A stretch of 11,409 bases of DNA from NCBI GenBank assembly GCA_027057815.1, contig JALURD010000143.1, positions 1 through 11,409 of the forward strand, given 5' to 3'. Each line of letters opens with the position of its first letter. Positions within the stretch are counted from its first letter, which is position 1. Below the pieces are notes generated by a model, which saw only the letters and a list, made by a program, of their open reading frames with translations, did not search any database and had not been told where the DNA came from. The stretch comes from Acidilobaceae archaeon (GTDB lineage: Archaea; Thermoproteota; Thermoprotei_A; Sulfolobales; Acidilobaceae). Made by a program: the position numbers and the translations under genes. This document shows, one piece after another, positions 6,808 to 11,409 of this stretch.

Positions 6808-6897
6808 AGGCGACTTTTGATGCCAGCTAGTCCTCTGTAGCACTGTTTAGATTATGGATAAGATAAGCACGGCCACTTTTGACTATGGAGGTTGAGG

Positions 6898-6906
6898 TTT
6901 AAATTA
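6898..6906 (+). promoter_or_regulatory. TATA box of the AbrB-type antitoxin gene
   Basis: TTTAAATTA lies 43 bases before ATG 6941 and is preceded by purines, as expected of an archaeal BRE/TATA pair. Predicted transcription start is about 6924-6928, immediately before the ribosome-binding site GGGAG at 6929-6933, which is seven bases before the ATG. The transcript would have a very short leader. Confidence 0.55.
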
Positions 6907-6940
6907 GCCGTGGGAAATATGGGAATGTGGGAGATATGGG

Positions 6941-7207
6941 ATGAGCATAGTTGTCGTCGATGATAGAGGCCGAATAGTAATCCCTAGTAAGATTAGGAGG
7001 AAGCTTAACTTAAGAAAAGGCGATGCATTCATAATCCTAGAGCTTAGGAATGACCTGATTGTTTTAAAGAGAGTTGACGTTGAGAAGCTTATCAGAGATA
7101 TAGCTGAAGAAGTGGCTAGGTCGGGGTTGGACTTCGAAAGAATAGAGAGGGCGATTGAAGAGGAGGCCAATAAGGTTGCAGAGAAAAAGGTTCATGATAG
7201 ACACTAA
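6941..7207 (+). CDS. vapB: AbrB-family (SpoVT/AbrB) antitoxin
   Basis: Swapped-hairpin AbrB-type DNA-binding antitoxin, 88 aa. Residues 4-30 (VVVDDRGRIVIPSKIRRKLN, then LRKGDAF) are the classic AbrB beta-hairpin core. The C-terminal half is an acidic, amphipathic helical region (DIAEEVARSGLDFERIERAIEEEANKVAEKK) suited to toxin binding. It should bind its own promoter and the partner PIN toxin. The ATG start is supported by GGGAG and a nearby TATA box. The last 14 bases overlap the start of the toxin frame at 7194. The antitoxin is intact while its toxin is broken, so it is now probably an orphan regulator or protects against related toxins. Confidence 0.88.
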   Translation: MSIVVVDDRGRIVIPSKIRRKLNLRKGDAFIILELRNDLIVLKRVDVEKLIRDIAEEVARSGLDFERIERAIEEEANKVAEKKVHDRH

Positions 7208-7634
7208 CGTTTTAATAGCAGCATTCAAATCGGGATATACCACCACAACTAAACTTTTACTCAGGCTTCTGCTAAGATCCCGAGGTAGAACTCGTAGCAG
7301 ACCATATATTACTTGAAGAATATAAGAAATGGTTTAATATGTTAACATCCGAGCTGCCGAAAATAAGAGAGCGGGCCGATCTCTTATACCGGATGGTACA
7401 AGCTAAAGTGAAAGTAGAGGAACCGGACAGGGAGCATATAGAGACAGTCAAGCCGGACATGCCCGAATCCGAAGCCGCAGACATATATCACGCTGCGACA
7501 TGCCTAAAGGCAGGCTCTATACTAATAACGATATACTAATAACGAATGACAAAGACTTCCAGGACCTAAAGAACAAGGGTATAATTGAGGTGTGGAGCAT
7601 ATCGCAGGCAATAAGGAAGCTTTTGAAACTGTAG
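7194..7634 (+). pseudogene. vapC: PIN-domain toxin broken by a 1-base insertion and a 14-bp duplication
   Basis: Frame 1 opens with ATG 7194: MIDTNVLIAAFKSGYTTTTK LLLRLLL. It is then thrown out of frame by an extra base near 7274-7275. Skipping that base gives DPEVELVADHILLEEYKKWF, which continues into the open frame at 7339 and the PIN motif ESEAADIYHAAT. At 7518-7545 a 14-base unit is repeated exactly, shifting the frame again. Leaving out one copy gives ILITNDKDFQDLKNKG and a natural end at TAG 7632-7634. The reconstructed protein is about 140 aa with all PIN acids (MIDTN, LLEEY, AADIY, NDKDF). As it stands, translation stops after about 40 codons at a TGA. Sequencing error is possible for the single base, less so for the duplication. 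Confidence 0.85.
7518..7545 (+). repeat. Perfect 14-bp tandem duplication inside the toxin pseudogene
   Basis: TATACTAATAACGA occurs twice in direct contact (7518-7531 and 7532-7545). One copy encodes the PIN segment LITN; the second is out of frame and creates an early stop. The length, 14, is not a multiple of three. Typical replication-slippage product. Confidence 0.95.
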
Positions 7635-7666
7635 TCCGAGTCACTTAGAGAATAACGTCATCCTTT

Positions 7667-7681
7667 CCAAAGATTTAAAAT
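7667..7681 (+). promoter_or_regulatory. Promoter-like BRE/TATA box with no gene downstream
   Basis: CCAAAGATTTAAAAT resembles a BRE followed by a TATA box. On the + strand it points into the convergent gap and the antisense side of the FdhE-like gene. No open frame of note follows, and C/D-box motifs were not found. It could drive a small or antisense RNA, or be a chance AT-rich box. Confidence 0.3.
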
Positions 7682-7723
7682 ACTACAGCACGAGCACGAG
7701 TATATCTCTACCATTCGACGGAA

Positions 7724-7753
7724 GTTAAGTGCTGGCTAGGTCTAGACCTTAAC
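7724..7753. repeat. Palindrome within an inverted repeat in the convergent gap
   Basis: AGGTCTAGACCT (7738-7749) is a perfect 12-bp palindrome. It overlaps a second inverted repeat, GTTAAG (7724-7729) with CTTAAC (7748-7753). It sits between the stop codons of genes converging from both sides, a likely place for a transcript end or a protein-binding site. The 157 bases from 7635 to 7791 hold no gene that I can support. Confidence 0.4.
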
Positions 7754-7791
7754 ATTATTCACGCTCATGCTCTGTGGTATCCTTACTGTGT

Positions 7792-8517
7792 TTAGTCTTC
7801 CTCGTTTGGTATGAGGGCTTTGTACTTCTCCGCGGCGAGGGCTATGAGTGGCAGGAGCACTCTTGGTGCCCTGATTGAGGGGTCTAGGACTACCTTCCAG
7901 GATGAGCCGCAGTCCTGGCAGTGGGCTAGGGCTACGCGCCTGGCTCTGTCCATGAACATGCCTATCGCTAGCCTGTCCGTGCTGCCGCAGTATGGGCACG
8001 CCACTTCAGCGCCGGTCCTCCACTCGTAGAAGCAGAAGGGGCAGACCATGTAGTAGCCGTCCTCCCTCTTCACCATTACGTCCGAGGATCCCCCGCATAG
8101 GGGGCACTCGGCCGTCAGGGCCTCTGCTCTTCCATATGCCTCCTCGTACGCCCTAGCGTAGGCCCTCGCGGCTCCCTGGATGAGTATGAATGCGAGCCTC
8201 TCCTCCTCACCCACCTCCGCTCCCTCCGCGAGCCTCGCCAGCGCCGTCCTGTAGTCGAGGGTCTCCCCCCTGTAACCTAGTATTGAGGCCGCCTCCGAGG
8301 CCAGCCTCTCCAGCGAGCCTGCGGCCTCGATGCGCTCCACGTACCCCTTGAAGTCGAGGCCCTGTGAGACGGCCTCCCTAGCGGCGGGTAGGAGGGCCTC
8401 CTCCACCACTAGCTCGGCCTCCTCGACCTTGAGTGAGAGCCCCTTGTCCACCCTCACGCCTGAGAGGTGCTCGTACCTGGAGAGGGCGAGGCGGAACTCC
8501 CTGAGCCTCCGCCTCAC
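7792..8517 (-). CDS. fdhE: FdhE-like protein with four CxxC motifs
   Basis: Resembles FdhE, the iron-binding rubredoxin-like protein needed for maturation of formate dehydrogenase. The 241-aa product has an alpha-helical N-terminal half and a C-terminal zinc- or iron-binding part with exactly four CxxC pairs: C138/C141, C159/C162, C174/C177 and C200/C203. The spacing and surrounding residues (ECPLCGG, VCPFCFYEW, ACPYCGS, HCQDCGS) match FdhE. I chose GTG 8517 because it overlaps the stop of the decarboxylase gene as GTGA and has GGAGG four bases upstream. ATG 8559, preceded by GGAGAAGAGG, is an alternative adding 14 residues. No formate dehydrogenase gene is visible here, so the client may be another molybdenum/tungsten enzyme encoded elsewhere. 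Confidence 0.82.
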   Translation of the reverse strand: MRRRLREFRLALSRYEHLSGVRVDKGLSLKVEEAELVVEEALLPAAREAVSQGLDFKGYVERIEAAGSLERLASEAASILGYRGETLDYRTALARLAEGAEVGEEERLAFILIQGAARAYARAYEEAYGRAEALTAECPLCGGSSDVMVKREDGYYMVCPFCFYEWRTGAEVACPYCGSTDRLAIGMFMDRARRVALAHCQDCGSSWKVVLDPSIRAPRVLLPLIALAAEKYKALIPNEED

Positions 8518-9617
8518 GCTTCCTCCGCCGCCCGCCTCAGCAGCTCCACTAGACTCCATGCCTCTTCTCCACCTAGGGGCCTGGTCAGGGCCAGGCGTAT
8601 ACCCCCGTGCCTGGGGCACGTGTAGACTACATATCCTCTCGCCCGTAGCCACGCAGCGAGCCTTACGTGCCTGGGGTGCGTGAGGCATAGTACTGGGGTC
8701 TCAGGCTCGTGGGGGGAACCGTAGGGGCCCCGCTCGACGAGTTCGTTGTACAGGAACCTGGCTGACTCCATGAGCTCCCCGGCGAGGCGCTTAAGCCCCT
8801 CCACGCCGCCTACGTCCTCGAGGGCCACCGCCGCTGCAACGTAGGGTGCCCCCGACCTGCTGCCCAGGAGGCCCGGCTGGTAGCCGGAGGGTATGTAGGG
8901 GGCTTCGAAGGAGAACTCCCCGGCGAGCCCCTCGCTGGCGGCATATATTACCCCGGCGTGGTATGGGGTGTTCAGTATCTTGTGAGCGTCCACCGCTGCC
9001 GTCACAACTGTGGAGTCGAGGCGCTCGACGAGCTTCTGGGGGGCCAGGAACCTGACTATGGGTCCCGCGTAGGCCGCGTCTACATGAACTATAGCCCCCT
9101 TGCTGGCCGCGATCTTCGCCACCTCCCTTACGGGGTCCACGTACCCTGTCTCCGTGGTCCCAAGAGTTGCCACTACTACGTCACCTTCTTCTAGCACTAA
9201 GTCGAGGGCTTCCAAGTCGAACTCGTAGCCGTGCTTGGCGGGGATTCTGAGGGAGTTCATGCCGAGTATCCTAGCCGCTTTCTCGATGCTATAGTGGGCT
9301 GTCTCGGAGTATACCACGCGCCTGCTGCCCAGGATCCTGGCCAGGTATAACCCTAGGATGTTGCCCTCAGTGCCGCCGCTAGTGGGGGTCGGGTATAGGG
9401 GGGATCCCGGGAAGAGGGACTCACCCAGGACCCGGGCTACGTACTCGAAGGCCCGCCTAGATGCAGGGTAGGACTCTGGGTCTCCCATGTTCTCATCGGC
9501 GAACTCGCAGAGTAGCCTCTTATATTCATCTCCAGGCTTGGGGGTCATGCCGCCCAGGACCTTGGGGGCTCCCTCCCTGAGCCTCCGCAACTCGTCCAGC
9601 AGCGCCACGCTGGCCAC
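8514..9617 (-). CDS. mfnA: Pyridoxal-phosphate decarboxylase, MfnA family (aspartate/tyrosine)
   Basis: Group II PLP-dependent decarboxylase of the archaeal MfnA family, 367 aa. In non-methanogens, members are known or expected to convert aspartate to beta-alanine for coenzyme A; in methanogens they convert tyrosine to tyramine for methanofuran. The likely role here is therefore beta-alanine supply (inference). Visible motifs: TSGGTEGN at 79-86 (phosphate binding), His108 (stacking on the cofactor), HVDAAYAG with Asp180, and the cofactor lysine in DAHK (Lys213). The C-terminal small domain ends with HGGIRLALTRPLGGEE. Start GTG 9617 gives the usual length; GTG 9608 is an alternative and neither has a strong ribosome-binding site. 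The FdhE-like gene follows with a 4-base overlap and is likely translationally coupled. Confidence 0.88.
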   Translation of the reverse strand: MASVALLDELRRLREGAPKVLGGMTPKPGDEYKRLLCEFADENMGDPESYPASRRAFEYVARVLGESLFPGSPLYPTPTSGGTEGNILGLYLARILGSRRVVYSETAHYSIEKAARILGMNSLRIPAKHGYEFDLEALDLVLEEGDVVVATLGTTETGYVDPVREVAKIAASKGAIVHVDAAYAGPIVRFLAPQKLVERLDSTVVTAAVDAHKILNTPYHAGVIYAASEGLAGEFSFEAPYIPSGYQPGLLGSRSGAPYVAAAVALEDVGGVEGLKRLAGELMESARFLYNELVERGPYGSPHEPETPVLCLTHPRHVRLAAWLRARGYVVYTCPRHGGIRLALTRPLGGEEAWSLVELLRRAAEEA

Positions 9618-9620
9618 CCG

Positions 9621-9720
9621 CCGAGACTGGGGACTCAGCGCTCCACAAAAGCGGGAGCTAAGCGCCCGGCTACACTCTCCTCAAGGAAGGACCAGAGGGA
9701 GGGCTTGAAAAGAAGCGCGG
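9621..9720 (-). terminator. Spacer with T-tracts after nuoN
   Basis: On the minus strand the ~100-base gap after the NuoN stop carries CTTCTTTTC (9709-9717) and a further CTTTTG run. These are the only T-rich tracts in this GC-rich region and plausibly end the nuo transcript. Any promoter for the decarboxylase gene would also have to lie here; no convincing TATA box is seen. Confidence 0.35.
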
Positions 9721-9723
9721 GGG

Positions 9724-11133
9724 TTAGGGGGTGAAGGCTGGTAGGAGGGCTAGGGCTAAGAAGCCTAGGGCTACCGTTGCTATGGCTGTAGCGACCAGCG
9801 CGCTCCGTAGGCTGTCGCTGGGGATCCTCGGCTCCCCTTCGGGGCTCCACATTTCCCTGAGGGCTGTTACGTAGTAGACAGCGCTTATGCCACTGTTGAC
9901 TACGACTGCCACTACCAGTGGCAGGGAGTACTTGATCGCAGCCAGTATAATGAATAGTTTGCCCCAGAAGCCGAGGAGCGGTGGGACGCCGAGGAGGCTG
10001 AGCAGTAGGATCCCTGCGGAGACTGCGGAGTGGGGATCCCTCCTGGCCAGCCCCTTGAGGCCCTCGAGGCTTCCGCCCGACTCCGCTGCTAGGGGGAAGA
10101 GCGTGGACTTCGCGAGTGCGTACGCGGCGGCGTGTACCGCCACCGCTCCTAACGCTAGGGCCGCCGACGCGGGGTCCGCGGACTTCACGTATGCGAGAGC
10201 CGCGAGGGCTGCGAGTATGTAGCCCACGTGAGCTATGCTACTGTAGGCGAGGATCCCCCTTAGGTCCCGGGAGGTGAGCGCTGCCACGTTGCCGTAGGTC
10301 ATGGTCACCACTGCCAGAACTCCCAGGAACGGGGCCAGCTGGGGCGCCGCGGAGTCGTAGATGTAGCGGGCCAGGAACGCTATGAAGCCAAGCTTCGCGG
10401 CAGCCGCCACAAAGCCGATCACCCTGCCATCGGCCCTGGCGTACACGCTTGGGAGCCACCAGTGGAATGGCACCACTCCAAGCTTGAAGCCCAGGCCTGC
10501 CAGTAGGAATGCGCCAGCGACTACTGCGAGCCCGCTAGCCGTGTAGGGTGCCAGGGCCAGCCAGTTCCCGAGGGATTCAACCGAGACCAGGCCAGCGTGG
10601 AGCGCGAGCCAGACCGCTAGGAATAGCGTTGCCAGCGAACCCATTAGCACGTACCTGGCCGCCGCGGCCCTGCTGTCCTTGTCCCCCGGCGAGGCGGTGA
10701 TGACGTAGCTCGCCACGGAGACTAGCAGCCAGGCAGCCAGGAAGACCAAGGCGTCGGCAGCACCGGCCATGTAGTAGAGGCCGAAGAGTGTGAGTGGCAC
10801 TAGGCCGTAGAATGCTGGGTGGGTTGGCCAGCGGCTAGGCTCCTCGCCGGAGGCCCACAGCACGAAGAGGCCTGCCAGGCCAGCTAGGAGTAGCATCGCT
10901 GACGTGAAGGCGTTATGCGACACCAGCCCCTCGTGGAGGTACACTGGGCCGGACTGCGTCGCGTAGACTAGTAATAGTGCCGATGACGTGGCTGCCGCCG
11001 TGCCCGTCACAGCTAGCAGCCTGGCAGCGGTCCCCGTGACCCACCTCTCCCTAGCCTGGACTAGAGGTATGGCCAACGATGTGGCCAGCGCCAGGTAGAT
11101 GAGTGCTAGGCTAGCCTCTCCAGGCGATACCAT
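9724..11133 (-). CDS. nuoN: NuoN-like proton-pumping subunit of a complex I-type enzyme
   Basis: Antiporter-like membrane subunit of a NADH-dehydrogenase-type (Nuo/Fpo) complex, 469 aa, hydrophobic throughout with about 14 predicted helices. Diagnostic stretches: GFKLGVVPFHWWLP at 215-228, AAAAKLGF at 243-250, LRGILAYSSIAHVGYIL at 291-307, SLLGVPPLLGFWGKLFI at 379-395 and VVNSGISAVYYV near 411-422. Lys217, His224, Lys247 and Lys392 fit the proton-channel residues. The acidic residue expected in the fifth helix appears to be replaced (FLAAWLLVS at 131-139), and Arg160 stands where Lys is usual. ATG 11133 is six bases after the ribosome-binding site GGGGGTGA, which contains the stop of the upstream NuoL-like gene. 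It is co-transcribed with that gene; nuoM is not between them. Confidence 0.9.
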   Translation of the reverse strand: MVSPGEASLALIYLALATSLAIPLVQARERWVTGTAARLLAVTGTAAATSSALLLVYATQSGPVYLHEGLVSHNAFTSAMLLLAGLAGLFVLWASGEEPSRWPTHPAFYGLVPLTLFGLYYMAGAADALVFLAAWLLVSVASYVITASPGDKDSRAAAARYVLMGSLATLFLAVWLALHAGLVSVESLGNWLALAPYTASGLAVVAGAFLLAGLGFKLGVVPFHWWLPSVYARADGRVIGFVAAAAKLGFIAFLARYIYDSAAPQLAPFLGVLAVVTMTYGNVAALTSRDLRGILAYSSIAHVGYILAALAALAYVKSADPASAALALGAVAVHAAAYALAKSTLFPLAAESGGSLEGLKGLARRDPHSAVSAGILLLSLLGVPPLLGFWGKLFIILAAIKYSLPLVVAVVVNSGISAVYYVTALREMWSPEGEPRIPSDSLRSALVATAIATVALGFLALALLPAFTP

Positions 11134-11139
11134 GGCCCG

Positions 11140-11147
11140 TCACCCCC
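11140..11147 (-). promoter_or_regulatory. Ribosome-binding site of nuoN overlapping the nuoL stop
   Basis: On the minus strand GGGGGTGA includes the TGA stop of the upstream subunit gene and ends six bases before the nuoN ATG. It fixes the nuoN start and suggests coupled translation. Confidence 0.65.
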
Positions 11148-11409
11148 ATGCGAGGTATGCGAGTAGCAGCACGAGGCCCACCAGGTAGGCGTAGAGTGCG
11201 AGGTAGTAGTCGGGCCTGCCCCTATGCAACCTCCTGAACGCCATGCTGAAGGCGCCGAACGCAGCCACTAGCCCCGCGTGGTAGAACCAGTCTATGGCCG
11301 AGTTCACGGCTGTCGCCGCCAACACTATCCCTGCGAAGCCGTTCACTATCACCAGGTATATCAGGGCATTGATGTACCACCTGTCGAAGAGGAAGTCGTG
11401 TATAACCTT
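11140..11409 (-). CDS. nuoL: NuoL-like subunit, C-terminal part (cut by window edge)
   Basis: The frame is open through the right edge, giving the last 89 residues of a larger protein; its start lies outside. The sequence begins VIHDFLFDRWYINALIYLV and continues with VNSAIDWFYHAGLVAAFGAF, then LHRGRPDYYLALYAYLVGLVLLLAYLAWG. This resembles the C-terminal end of NuoL-type subunits: the lateral amphipathic helix region (DxxVN-like segment) followed by the anchoring last membrane helix. An internal GTG at 11352 is not a real start because family-like sequence continues upstream of it. A NuoL-like subunit of a hydrogenase or Mrp-type complex is an alternative. It sits directly upstream of nuoN in the same operon. 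Confidence 0.75.
   Translation of the reverse strand, partial: KVIHDFLFDRWYINALIYLVIVNGFAGIVLAATAVNSAIDWFYHAGLVAAFGAFSMAFRRLHRGRPDYYLALYAYLVGLVLLLAYLAWG

Noticed and set aside
6811..6882. Repeated ACTTTTGA motif (6813 and 6874 region) before the AbrB antitoxin gene
   Set aside because: Only two short copies about 60 bases apart, outside the expected operator next to the TATA box; too little to call an operator.
8560..8688. Upstream extension of the FdhE-like frame to 8688
   Set aside because: It would overlap the decarboxylase by 175 bases; the GTG at 8517 (or ATG at 8559) has a good ribosome-binding site and fits normal spacing.
1..11409. CRISPR array, insertion sequence or rRNA
   Set aside because: No regularly spaced direct repeats, no transposase-like frame and no rRNA-like sequence were seen. 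The spaced GGGATCCC copies are too short and irregular to be CRISPR repeats.

Overview
The window looks like a chromosomal segment of a hyperthermophilic crenarchaeon (Desulfurococcales/Acidilobales-like). This is inferred from style, not from a database match: GC-rich genes dominated by AGG/AGA Arg and ATA Ile codons, frequent GTG and TTG starts, TTTAWA-type TATA boxes, GGAGG/GGTGA ribosome-binding sites overlapping upstream stop codons, and archaeal families (UPF0282 metallo-hydrolase, AF2212/DUF104 antitoxin, MfnA-type decarboxylase, Nuo membrane subunits).

Layout. An AT-rich leader (about 1-172) precedes a UPF0282 metallo-beta-lactamase-fold hydrolase (+). A GC-rich hairpin and a TATA-like box separate it from a complete three-gene CUT2-type (ribose/simple-sugar class) ABC importer on + (1328-4225): a membrane-anchored binding protein with a Thr/Ala-rich linker, a RbsC-like permease and a single-domain ATPase. 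Next comes an accessory strip (about 4.4-7.6 kb) holding three PIN-domain toxin-antitoxin modules in different states. The first is dead in both genes: a nonsense codon in the antitoxin and a frameshift plus truncation in the toxin. The second, DUF104 + PIN, is intact. The third has an intact AbrB-type antitoxin but a toxin broken by a 1-base insertion and a perfect 14-bp tandem duplication. A beta-CASP/CPSF-like RNA-processing nuclease gene lies between modules two and three.

The right third is entirely on the minus strand. The C-terminus of a NuoL-like subunit enters from the right edge, followed by a complete NuoN-like proton-pumping subunit. Then comes a pyridoxal-phosphate decarboxylase of the MfnA family, whose stop overlaps the start of an FdhE-like four-CxxC protein (GTGA overlap). 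The + and - gene blocks converge at about 7635-7791, which contains a promoter-like box with no gene and a 12-bp palindrome.

The most unusual signal is not a gene. The octamer GGGATCCC occurs 12 times (core GGATCC 22 times) on both sides of the window, in several reading frames and in intergenic DNA. That is far above what base composition predicts and resembles the highly iterated palindromes of cyanobacteria.
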